Of a DNA stretch of 64,000 nt, positions 9,757 through 17,683 are shown piece after piece. Origin of the DNA: Aquimarina sp. Aq78 (GTDB taxonomy: Bacteria; Bacteroidota; Bacteroidia; Flavobacteriales; Flavobacteriaceae); contig NZ_OMKA01000001.1 in assembly GCF_900299525.1 (NCBI RefSeq), positions 744,001-808,000 of the forward strand, read 5' to 3'. Every line of letters starts with the position of its first letter. Within the stretch, counting starts at the first letter, position 1. The notes under the pieces were generated by a model, which worked only from the letters and a program-made list of their open reading frames with translations, was not told the DNA's origin and did no database searches. The position numbers and the translations under genes were made by a program.

Positions 9757-11634
9757 CTACCCTTTTAACCAAGCTTTTCTAAGCTCTGATTGCTCTTTTG
9801 TAGAATTATCAATTACTTTAAGTTTTTTCCCTTTGGTAAAAGATTTAGTTACTTTAGTTTTAATAACAACTTCCTCTCCTGCTCTATTAAGTTTAACTTC
9901 AATATCATCTCCTTCTTGCCATTGAAAAGTCGCACCTAGTATATTATTAGCATTCTGCAATGTCAATTTAGTACCATTTACTTCTACAATATCATCGTTT
10001 GGTTTCGCTCCATTTTCTGCCCAAAAGCTATTATCAGAAACTAAATCTGTAAAAAAGATAGTTCCTTTTTCCTGATTTCCAGCTACAATTAAAACTCCAG
10101 AATTTTGGATATAATTTGTTTCCACTCTTTCTGATTCTATTGATAACCCTACTTTTTTAAAGAATTCTTCATAGTTAATAGGAGTTTTTCCTACAACATG
10201 AGTTTTCAAAAATTCACCAATAGCCGGATAAGTCATTGCCGTAATCTCTTCTATAATTTTATCATCGTTAAAAGGTTTGTTTTTACCATATTTAAGAGAT
10301 AACTCTTTCATTAAAGATAGGATTCCTCGATTCCCATTACTTTCTTCACGCATTAGAATATCAATACACATACCTATTAATGCTCCTTTTTCATATACAT
10401 TAACATAGTTAGCTGCATAAGGTTGATCCAATATATTTTCACTCATTACCGTAAAACTCATTGTATCATCAAATCCGCTTGCACTCTGAATTTTACCCAT
10501 GATTTTATCATAAAACTCCTGCTCTTCTACCAATCCCTGGTTAACCTGAAATAAGGTCGCAAAATATTCGGTTACTCCTTCATACATCCATAAATGCTTT
10601 GAAAAAGTGGGTTTGTCATAATCGAAGTAATGTACATCTTCAGAATGAACACTAAGAGGAGTTACAATATGGAAAAACTCATGAGAAACTACATCAATCA
10701 TTGCAGATGCCAACGCTTCATCGGGCATTTGTTCTGGTAATACTACTACGGTAGACGTATGATGCTCTAGTGCTCCAAATCCCGTAGGGGCATTTTCAGT
10801 GCTAGGTGCTAAATATAAATATATATCATAACGAGGAGTACTATTGATATCTCCAAGATATGCCTTTTGCCCTTTCATCATTTTAAATACAGTTTCTTTT
10901 ATCTTAGCTGCTGTATGCACTTTATTTGGTGAATATATACTTAACACAATTTTGATATCTCCTACCATAAATTCTTCGACATCAAGATCTCCATACATCA
11001 TTGGATTGTCTGTAATTTCGAAATACCGTGTTGCCAAATATTTATCTACGGTAATTACTTTATCATCACTAACTTCTGATCCTACTTTTTGTAACGCAGA
11101 AGTTCTCTTCATTTCAGATGGAGCTTTTACCTCTAATGCATACTGGTTATTTTTCAGTACATCAAAATATCCAATAAATCCGTGAAGGTTCAATACATAA
11201 TTTTCTGGTTCTATATTAGTTCCAGAAGGAGAGAAAGGCGTACCGATGTCTGTGTTCTCTATATCATAGGTGTCATTTACCAGGTAACTAATTCTATCAA
11301 GCTGCTTGGCATTCGGAATCAACCATGTATTAGTATCTTTTTTTTCAGTTTTAATTTCATTTCCCTGATAATCAAAAGCCTTAAAATCATCTACAAATTT
11401 CCCAAAATCACTTACTGCATAAGTACCTTGAACCACTTTGGGAATACGATATTTTACGGTATCCTGAATAAAGCGTCCTGGGTTTATAGTAACCGGAACT
11501 TTATCGTCTTTTACCTGAGTTAAATCTATAGCTGTTGCTATAGGTACATTTGTTGCTATATCATTTGTAAGGTTACTGGTTCCACAACCAATTAATAATA
11601 CACCAATGGAAATCTTGGCTAATGTTTTTTTCAT
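9757..11634 (-). CDS. M61-family (glycyl aminopeptidase-like) peptidase with PDZ domain, lipoprotein
   Basis: This is a 625-residue surface or periplasmic zinc aminopeptidase-like protein. It starts with a lipoprotein signal (lipobox ending at Cys17, LLIGCGTS). The zinc site is HEFFH at residues 318-322, with the third ligand probably Glu352 in WMYEGVTEYFA, as in the M61 family. The N-terminal third is a beta-rich domain and a PDZ-like domain occupies about residues 500-600 (GAKPNDDIVEVNGTKL). It is monocistronic, facing the PPK2 operon across a shared terminator. The substrate is unknown; family members remove N-terminal Gly or Ala from peptides. Three Lys-rich segments lie near the C-terminus. 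Confidence 0.88.
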   Translation of the reverse strand: MKKTLAKISIGVLLIGCGTSNLTNDIATNVPIATAIDLTQVKDDKVPVTINPGRFIQDTVKYRIPKVVQGTYAVSDFGKFVDDFKAFDYQGNEIKTEKKDTNTWLIPNAKQLDRISYLVNDTYDIENTDIGTPFSPSGTNIEPENYVLNLHGFIGYFDVLKNNQYALEVKAPSEMKRTSALQKVGSEVSDDKVITVDKYLATRYFEITDNPMMYGDLDVEEFMVGDIKIVLSIYSPNKVHTAAKIKETVFKMMKGQKAYLGDINSTPRYDIYLYLAPSTENAPTGFGALEHHTSTVVVLPEQMPDEALASAMIDVVSHEFFHIVTPLSVHSEDVHYFDYDKPTFSKHLWMYEGVTEYFATLFQVNQGLVEEQEFYDKIMGKIQSASGFDDTMSFTVMSENILDQPYAANYVNVYEKGALIGMCIDILMREESNGNRGILSLMKELSLKYGKNKPFNDDKIIEEITAMTYPAIGEFLKTHVVGKTPINYEEFFKKVGLSIESERVETNYIQNSGVLIVAGNQEKGTIFFTDLVSDNSFWAENGAKPNDDIVEVNGTKLTLQNANNILGATFQWQEGDDIEVKLNRAGEEVVIKTKVTKSFTKGKKLKVIDNSTKEQSELRKAWLKG

Positions 11635-11660
11635 TGTATTGGATTAACTATTTACTATAG

Positions 11661-11682
11661 CTAGACTTAAAAAAATGTCTAG
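11661..11682. repeat. Inverted repeat CTAGAC-N10-GTCTAG before the M61 gene
   Basis: The arms 11661-11666 and 11677-11682 flank an A-rich spacer, 27-48 nt upstream of the M61 peptidase start and in the gap shared with the divergent hydrolase gene. It may be an operator; no family can be assigned. Confidence 0.35.
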
Positions 11683-11700
11683 TGTTTCAACTTTAATGGC

Positions 11701-11718
11701 GCAAATTATACAATTTGC
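11701..11718. promoter_or_regulatory. Palindrome GCAAATT-N4-AATTTGC upstream of the hydrolase gene
   Basis: The 18-bp site has perfect 7-bp arms and lies 48 bp before the hydrolase start in the divergent promoter region. Its size and symmetry suit a dimeric repressor, but no regulator gene is adjacent. Confidence 0.4.
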
Positions 11719-11765
11719 ATAGACTTTAGCTTATTTTTAGCACTTTTTATAACAAAACCACTATT

Positions 11766-12542
11766 TTGGATTTAATAATTGATAAACAGCGATTACAATT
11801 CTCTAAAAGCCCTGAGTTACTAGCACCAGAAAAGGCAACCGTTATTTTCTTACATGATTCTTTAGGGTGTGTTGAATTATGGAAAGATTTTCCCAAACAA
11901 ATAGCATTAAAAACAGGGTGTAATATTATTTCTTATGATCGCCAAGGCTATGGTAAATCTGCTCCTTTTATTACTTCAAAAAGAAATAATGATTACTTAA
12001 AAGAAGAAGCTTATATTTTAGCAAAAATAATACAGAATCTAGAATTAAAAAACGTTATACTATTTGGTCATAGTGATGGTGGAAGTATTGCTTTATTAAC
12101 TGCAGCTTTGTTTCCAGAAAAAGTTATTGGTATTATTACCGAAGGAGCCCATGTATTTGTAGAACAAGAAACCATTAATGGTATTAAAGCAACAGTCCTT
12201 GCGTACCAAAATACTTCTCTTAAAGAGAAATTATATAAATACCACGGAGATAAGACGGATACAGTTTTTAGATTGTGGGCAGAGACATGGCTTTCTGAAA
12301 CTTATCAATCTTGGAATATCGAAGAATATTTACCTAAGATTGAATGTCCTTCACTAATAATTCAGGGTGAAAAAGATGAATATGGAACACTGGATCAGGT
12401 AAACTCTATTGTAAAAAACACATCGGGGTACTCAAAAGCTTTACTAATACCAGATATTGGACATACGCCACACAAAGAGAATTCGGAAATTGTGATTAAG
12501 AATGTCATTTCATTTATTAATGAGATATTCCCTTCTCACTAA
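11766..12542 (+). CDS. Alpha/beta-fold hydrolase
   Basis: This is a 258-residue serine hydrolase of the alpha/beta fold. The nucleophile elbow is GHSDGG with Ser103. The oxyanion-side HDSLG motif is at residues 30-34. The acid is probably Asp in GEKDEYGT (about residue 207) and the histidine is in IGHTPHKE near residue 236. The start is a TTG at 11766; there is no in-frame ATG near the N-terminus and the predicted protein begins properly with MDLIIDKQRLQF. The substrate (ester, lactone or other) cannot be predicted. It converges on the histidine kinase gene with a gap of only 4 nt. Confidence 0.87.
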   Translation: MDLIIDKQRLQFSKSPELLAPEKATVIFLHDSLGCVELWKDFPKQIALKTGCNIISYDRQGYGKSAPFITSKRNNDYLKEEAYILAKIIQNLELKNVILFGHSDGGSIALLTAALFPEKVIGIITEGAHVFVEQETINGIKATVLAYQNTSLKEKLYKYHGDKTDTVFRLWAETWLSETYQSWNIEEYLPKIECPSLIIQGEKDEYGTLDQVNSIVKNTSGYSKALLIPDIGHTPHKENSEIVIKNVISFINEIFPSH

Positions 12543-12546
12543 TAAA

Positions 12547-14049
12547 TTAGGGCAGCAAATGCTTTGTTATAATATTTTTAAGATCATTCTTATTTAATGG
12601 TTTATTAATAATATCATTCATTCCTATTTCCATACATTCTTCTTGCACTTCACTTAACTCAGAAGCCGTAAGAGCAATAATAGGTGTGATCTGATTAAAT
12701 TCTCGTATACGTCTGGTGGCTTCTGTTCCATTAAGATAGGGCATATTTAGATCCATCAAAATAAGATCAAAATCCTCTTTTTTAACCATTTGCAGTGCAT
12801 TAAAGCCGTTCTCTACAATAGTACAGTCATATCCAATTATATTTAAAAGGTTTTTGGTAACGATTTGATTTATTTTGTTGTCCTCTGCGACTAATATTCG
12901 TCTATAAATAGTATTCATACTACTACTATTCAAATCTATTTCTTTCTCTTCCTTTTCGTCTATGATTTCTAATTGTAAATCAAAATGAAATTTGGTTCCC
13001 CTACCTTCTTTACTATCCAGATAAATTTCGCTATCCATCATTTCTAAAAGGTTTTTAACAATAGATAAACCTAATCCAGTTCCTTCAGATTTATTAAACT
13101 CTCTACCAACCTGAGAAAACTTCTCGAATACAAACTCTTTTTTATCTTCTGGGATTCCTACACCATTATCTTCTACTTCATATCTAATTGTAATCATTTC
13201 ATTCTCTAAAGAGAGGATTTTTATTCTAAGCCATATCTTTCCATTTTCGGTAAATTTTGATGAATTTCCGATCAGATTAATTAGAACTTCGGATATTTTA
13301 AGAGAATCAACATCTAATACATCAGGTAATTCGTTAGGTATTTCTAAAACAAGTTCATTGTTTTTGTTTTTTGCCTGATACTCAAAAGAATATAATAAGT
13401 TCTGAGAAAGCTTAAGTAGATTTGTAGGAGTCTTTGTAAGTTTCTCATTATTAGACTCAATCTTACTTATTTTCAATACTTTATTTATTAAATCCAGAAG
13501 GTAGTCACCAGAAAATTTTAATGAATTAAGCAATTTTTTATGCTTTGGTAAAATATCTTTTTCTTCTAATAATAATGTCGTAATTCCTACCACACCATAA
13601 AGAGGAGTTCTTAGTTCATGACTTACAGTAGAAATAAATTGAGATTTTGTATTGGTAAGTTTCTCTGCTTCTGCCTTTGCTTCAATGAGTTCTTTATTTT
13701 TTTCTTTTAAGACATCACTACTTTTTTTTCTTACTCTATATTTCCAATAAAAGAAAAACAAAGCTATTAGCAGTAGAACAAGGCCAACCAATAGTATATT
13801 AATAATAGTATCTTTTCTGGCTATTTCTGCCAAATACGCTTCTTTCTCATTGTATTCAGGATCTCTTTGATATCTATCTTCATCAAAGTTCACCTTTTTA
13901 ACTTCTAACGGTTCCGATTTTTCTTTACCTGATTTCTCTAGTGATGACACTTTGTTGCCATCAGTACTATAGTTTATTTGTCCGTAACTGACAATACCCA
14001 TATATACAAAACAGTACAATACTATTATTCTTAAACCCCCTTTACCCAT
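12547..14049 (-). CDS. Hybrid sensor histidine kinase/response regulator without sensor domain
   Basis: This is a 500-residue membrane-bound hybrid kinase. An N-terminal signal-like helix (residues 1-24) is followed by a charged linker of only about 55 residues, a transmembrane helix at about 81-103 (IINILLVGLVLLLIALFFFYW), a coiled coil, then HisKA with His144 in STVSHELRTPLYG. The HATPase_c domain has NLIGNSSKF, DNGVGIP and GTGLGLSIV. A C-terminal receiver domain has the phospho-acceptor Asp433 in LMDLNMP. Relatives in Bacteroidota usually carry tetratricopeptide repeats between the signal peptide and the membrane helix; none is visible here. The partner regulator or phosphotransfer protein is not in the window. 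Confidence 0.92.
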   Translation of the reverse strand: MGKGGLRIIVLYCFVYMGIVSYGQINYSTDGNKVSSLEKSGKEKSEPLEVKKVNFDEDRYQRDPEYNEKEAYLAEIARKDTIINILLVGLVLLLIALFFFYWKYRVRKKSSDVLKEKNKELIEAKAEAEKLTNTKSQFISTVSHELRTPLYGVVGITTLLLEEKDILPKHKKLLNSLKFSGDYLLDLINKVLKISKIESNNEKLTKTPTNLLKLSQNLLYSFEYQAKNKNNELVLEIPNELPDVLDVDSLKISEVLINLIGNSSKFTENGKIWLRIKILSLENEMITIRYEVEDNGVGIPEDKKEFVFEKFSQVGREFNKSEGTGLGLSIVKNLLEMMDSEIYLDSKEGRGTKFHFDLQLEIIDEKEEKEIDLNSSSMNTIYRRILVAEDNKINQIVTKNLLNIIGYDCTIVENGFNALQMVKKEDFDLILMDLNMPYLNGTEATRRIREFNQITPIIALTASELSEVQEECMEIGMNDIINKPLNKNDLKNIITKHLLP

Positions 14050-14215
14050 AAAAATTACAAATCTAATTTACATTTCCAATATTTTCTTTGGAAAGTAATC
14101 CCCATCAACGTAAGTAAACACTTACTAATTAGAGTGTTAAATTACTGAAAAAACATTAAAAAACGTTTAAAAATAACATTGAAACTTTTTATAGGTGAAT
14201 AGATTTTACTTTCTT

Positions 14216-15106
14216 TCATTTTTTCTTTGAGATCACATATACTCCGAAAATCACTATTGCTGCTCCGATTACCTGGACTGTTGACAAATTTTCTCCCAAA
14301 ACGAAATAAGCCAAAAGGATAGTAGATACAGGACCCAAACTTGCTATAATCGAAAAATTAGATGCCCCAAGTTTAGCAATAGCTGCAGATACCAAATAAG
14401 AAGGTATAATTGTAGAAAAAACAGCCATGATTATACAAATAAGATATACTTCTAACGGATAATTCATTATGTTTTGTCTATCAAAAATCAGATATTGAAT
14501 AATTATACATAAAGATGAAACTATCATAGCATATGAGGTAAAAGTTACTACTCCAAACTTAGGAATTAACCACCCACTCCCCACCAGATAAATTGCATAG
14601 GTTAGTGCACTCAAGAAAATCAAAGATCCTCCTAAAACGATATGACTAGTTTCGATTTGAAGCTCTCCCCAAAACGTAACGATCACTCCTATATATGTTA
14701 GTAAAATAGCTAACAATTGTTGCTTTGTAATTATACTCTTCAAAAAAATCCGGGAAATAATAATAACTAGTGTTGGATAAATAAAAAGAATTATTCGTTC
14801 TAATCCTGCCTTAATGTATTTCAATCCAAGGAAATCAAAATAACTTGCCAAGTAATACCCAACAAACCCAAAAAACAAAATCCACAAGTAATCTATTCTT
14901 CTAATTTTATCTTTTTCTACGGGCTTTTTATACAAGGCTAATACGATGTATATGGGTAAAGAAAATAACATTCTAAACAGTAATAGATGTTCTGAGCTTA
15001 TCTCAAATTTATATGCTAATTTGACTAATACTGCTTTTGCAGAGAATAAAACGATACCAATAATTGCCAGTGCAATTCCGTACGAGGATAACTTACTATT
15101 TTGCAT
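14216..15106 (-). CDS. DMT-superfamily transporter (two EamA domains)
   Basis: This is a 296-residue inner-membrane protein with about ten hydrophobic helices in two repeated halves, the pattern of EamA-type drug/metabolite transporters. The first half ends near residue 145 and the second starts at about 155 (VLGGSLIFLSALTYAIYLVGSG), finishing with FVLGENLSTVQVIGAAIVIFGVYVI. The substrate is unknown; family members export amino acids, sugars or other metabolites. It follows ychF on the same strand, but a terminator hairpin at 15174-15204 lies between them, so it is probably transcribed separately. Confidence 0.88.
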   Translation of the reverse strand: MQNSKLSSYGIALAIIGIVLFSAKAVLVKLAYKFEISSEHLLLFRMLFSLPIYIVLALYKKPVEKDKIRRIDYLWILFFGFVGYYLASYFDFLGLKYIKAGLERIILFIYPTLVIIISRIFLKSIITKQQLLAILLTYIGVIVTFWGELQIETSHIVLGGSLIFLSALTYAIYLVGSGWLIPKFGVVTFTSYAMIVSSLCIIIQYLIFDRQNIMNYPLEVYLICIIMAVFSTIIPSYLVSAAIAKLGASNFSIIASLGPVSTILLAYFVLGENLSTVQVIGAAIVIFGVYVISKKK

Positions 15107-15173
15107 CTTTCAAAAATAGTAGTATTGTTATTTTTGAAAAATCTAAAAACTTTCTAATTACGATACCCAACAA

Positions 15174-15204
15174 AAAACCTTTCTGGTATTCCCAGAAAGG
15201 TTTT
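15174..15204 (-). terminator. Terminator after ychF
   Basis: A perfect 13-bp stem (15174-15186 with 15192-15204) has a 5-nt loop. Read on the minus strand it is followed by a U-run, placing it 21 nt beyond the ychF stop. Confidence 0.88.
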
Positions 15205-15224
15205 ATAAATAAATAAAGTGTTTT

Positions 15225-16319
15225 TTATACATTAAATAAGAAATGCATTACATCTCCATCATTCACAATATATGCCTTTCCTTCTACTCCTAGCTTTCCT
15301 GCTTCTCTTGCTTTGGATTCACTGCCATATTTTACAAAATCATCATATTTGATAACTTCTGCTCGTATAAAACCTTTCTCAAAATCGGTATGAATCACTC
15401 CTGCTGCTTGTGGTGCAGTAGCCCCCACATTAACTGTCCATGCTCTTACTTCCTTAACACCAGCTGTAAAATAAGTTTGCTGGTTTAACAATTTATATGC
15501 TGCGCGAATTAGTATTGACGCACCTGCTTCTTCTAATCCCATATCCTGCAAAAATAATTGACGCTCTTCATAATCATCCAATTCAGTAATATCAGCCTCA
15601 GTTCCAACAGCTAACACTATTACTTCTGCTTTTTCTGAAGCTACAGTTTCTTTTACCTTTTTCACATAATCGTTTCCGTCTACCGCAGATCCTTCATCAA
15701 CATTACAAACATAAAGTACAGGCTTATCTGTTATAAACTGAGATGGTTTCACATATGCCGTATGGTCGTCTTCAGAAACATCAATTGCTCTAACCGATAC
15801 CCCAGCTTCTAATCCTTCTTTAAGTTTTAGTAAAATTGCTTCTTCTTTCTGGGCTTCTTTATTACCAGTTTTTGCAGCTCTTTTTACTTTATCCAGTTTT
15901 TTTTCTATGCTCTCCAGATCTTTAAGCTGTAATTCGATATCAATCGTTTCTTTATCTCTAATTGGGTCTATCGATCCATCTACATGAACAATATTATCAT
16001 TATCAAAACAACGCAATACATGTATTATAGCATCTGTTTCTCTAATATTACCTAAAAACTGATTTCCTAATCCTTCTCCTTTACTCGCTCCTTTTACTAA
16101 ACCTGCAATATCAACAATTTCGACCGTTGCGGGGATTACCCGTTCGGGCACTACTAATTCCTCTAGCTTCTCCAACCTATGGTCTGGTACATTCACCACA
16201 CCAATATTTGGTTCTATGGTACAAAAAGGAAAATTAGCACTCTGTGCTTTTGCATTAGATAAACAATTAAACAATGTTGATTTTCCAACATTTGGCAACC
16301 CTACGATTCCTGCTTTCAT
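15225..16319 (-). CDS. ychF: Redox-regulated ATPase/GTPase YchF (Obg family)
   Basis: This is a universally conserved ribosome-associated P-loop NTPase, the bacterial OLA1 homologue, which hydrolyses ATP in preference to GTP. The 364-residue length matches the family. The G1 motif is GLPNVGKSTLFN at residues 6-17, and the DIAGLVKGAS G3 region is near residue 71. The NxxE-type G4 variation that gives ATP specificity lies in YVCNVDEGS near residue 203. The C-terminal TGS-like domain ends in the conserved GDVMHFLFNV. The ATG at 16319 gives the standard MKAGIVGLPNVGK N-terminus. Confidence 0.97.
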   Translation of the reverse strand: MKAGIVGLPNVGKSTLFNCLSNAKAQSANFPFCTIEPNIGVVNVPDHRLEKLEELVVPERVIPATVEIVDIAGLVKGASKGEGLGNQFLGNIRETDAIIHVLRCFDNDNIVHVDGSIDPIRDKETIDIELQLKDLESIEKKLDKVKRAAKTGNKEAQKEEAILLKLKEGLEAGVSVRAIDVSEDDHTAYVKPSQFITDKPVLYVCNVDEGSAVDGNDYVKKVKETVASEKAEVIVLAVGTEADITELDDYEERQLFLQDMGLEEAGASILIRAAYKLLNQQTYFTAGVKEVRAWTVNVGATAPQAAGVIHTDFEKGFIRAEVIKYDDFVKYGSESKAREAGKLGVEGKAYIVNDGDVMHFLFNV

Positions 16320-16548
16320 GGTACGTATATTAATAATGGTTGGGATATTTTCTATAGTTCACTCCCAATTTTTAAGAGTGCAAAGATAATGCTATTCATA
16401 TATAGTAAACAAGTACAGATTCATAAGATTATTTAATAAATAGTTTGCAGCAAAAATTACCAGTCTAAACATTTATTCTCTTGATGCTGGTACTTAGATT
16501 TTAGCATATTTCTGTTTTTTTGTAAATTTATACCTAACAAACACACAA

Positions 16549-17073
16549 ATGAAAACTTTAAAGACTCTAATCACAGCATTATTTATGATTTGTACTGCTG
16601 TTAATCACGCGCAATCTGACGAAAAAAAAGACAAACAAAATTCTTCACAAGAAACAGTGACTAAAACGATTCGTATCAAAGGGCCTAATGGTGAAGAAAA
16701 AGTTATTAAAAAACAGGAAGTTATTACTAAAAAAAGCAAAATAAGATTTAGCCCTGACGGTGAGGATCAAATTAATCAATCTGCTATTTATGAAGATGAT
16801 GAAGTAGTAGTACAAAAGTTTGAAACTACTTCGGATATGGTGGGTTACACTAAAGTTGCTGATGAGAAAGGTTTTACAGTAACTTTTTTAAATAAATCCG
16901 GAGATAAAGTTGCTAAAGTAAGGCCACTAAAGAACGGGTATTATATTGTAAACTCAGGAGGTAATGATAATTGTCTTGGGCATTTTGATACAGATAAAAA
17001 TTTTATTCTAGAAATGTATGATTCTAAAATAGACAAGGTAACTACAATTGTCTATAAATATCAAGCAAACTAA
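16549..17073 (+). CDS. Secreted protein of unknown function
   Basis: I do not recognise this 174-residue protein. It begins with a Sec signal peptide (MKTLKTLITALFMICTAVNHAQ, cleavage expected after Ala21 or Gln22). A lysine-rich charged segment (about residues 24-66) follows, then a beta-strand-rich C-terminal domain. The gene stands alone, divergent from ychF, and is closed by its own terminator (17102-17131). It has no cysteine pair in the mature part apart from one Cys in DNCLGHF near residue 142. An envelope role is inferred from the signal peptide only. Confidence 0.8.
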   Translation: MKTLKTLITALFMICTAVNHAQSDEKKDKQNSSQETVTKTIRIKGPNGEEKVIKKQEVITKKSKIRFSPDGEDQINQSAIYEDDEVVVQKFETTSDMVGYTKVADEKGFTVTFLNKSGDKVAKVRPLKNGYYIVNSGGNDNCLGHFDTDKNFILEMYDSKIDKVTTIVYKYQAN

Positions 17074-17101
17074 ATATTTACTAATACTAATTAATAGTTA
17101 A

Positions 17102-17131
17102 AGCCGAGTCAATAGGACTCGGCTTTTTTTA
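17102..17131 (+). terminator. Terminator after the secreted protein gene
   Basis: The 9-bp GC-rich stem (17102-17110 with 17116-17124) has a 5-nt loop and is followed by seven T residues, 28 nt after the stop. Confidence 0.92.
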
Positions 17132-17271
17132 TAATATATATAACATAAATTTTTCTGCATAAATCTCTATTTACAAATAATTTATGATGAATAATAGACT
17201 CCACTTTATTTGAAAAACCTAAATTTAAGTAATTATTCAAAAACATAGTATAAATCTTAAAACCAAAAATC

Positions 17272-17439
17272 ATGTTACAAACCATTTTAAATTTTAAAGG
17301 AGTTCAGAAACTAAACAGAAAACAACTTCAGATTATTAAGGGTTCTGGATGGCCTAGAAATGAACAAGATTGTCTTGCCTGTGGTGGTGAATGGAGCGCC
17401 CCATTATGTGCATTACCATGGAATTCTCCGTGTGTATAA
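17272..17439 (+). CDS. Short Cys-rich peptide with a flavobacterial 'GG-type' leader
   Basis: This is a 55-residue peptide. The N-terminal part (MLQTILNFKGVQKLNRKQ, then LQIIKGSG ending at residue 26) resembles leaders of small Bacteroidota secreted peptides, which have the form 'LNLxGVxxLxxxxQKxINGG'. The putative core of 29 residues starts at Trp27 and holds four cysteines (Cys34, 37, 46, 54), three Trp and several Pro. The canonical GG is replaced by GSG. The gene has its own strong terminator (17467-17512) and lies 244 nt upstream of a TonB-dependent receptor gene. No maturation enzyme or ABC peptidase-transporter is in this window. It may be a bacteriocin-like or signalling peptide precursor; this is an inference from the leader only. 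Confidence 0.7.
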   Translation: MLQTILNFKGVQKLNRKQLQIIKGSGWPRNEQDCLACGGEWSAPLCALPWNSPCV

Positions 17440-17466
17440 CAAATGAAAGTAACTGAATATTTCGAG

Positions 17467-17512
17467 AATTAAGGGTGTAAAAATATTAAAGTAAATCTTT
17501 ACACCCTTAATT
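17467..17512 (+). terminator. Terminator after the small leader peptide gene
   Basis: A perfect 15-bp stem (17467-17481 with 17498-17512) has a 16-nt loop and starts 27 nt after the stop. A short T-run follows. It isolates the peptide gene from the downstream receptor gene. Confidence 0.85.
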
Positions 17513-17619
17513 TATGAATAATGACTATGTTTTTTGGCTTTATAGGCAATTTTGCTATTTCTTCTTTTTAACTGAAATCATCAATAAAACCAAGGATCTA
17601 ATTAAAAAACACCTAACAG

Positions 17620-17670
17620 TTTATGCTAAATACCAACCTTTTAGATATATTTAAGGACACAATCACCTTA
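17620..17670 (+). promoter_or_regulatory. Conserved upstream element, copy 1 (before first TonB receptor)
   Basis: The sequence beginning TTTATGCTAAATACCAA and continuing through GATATATTTAA to ACAATCA is closely similar to 20626-20676 in front of the second receptor. It ends 13 nt before the ATG at 17684. It may be a shared promoter, operator or translation leader. Similarity may also simply date from the duplication of the receptor gene. Confidence 0.5.
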
Positions 17671-17683
17671 ATAAACATTTTTT

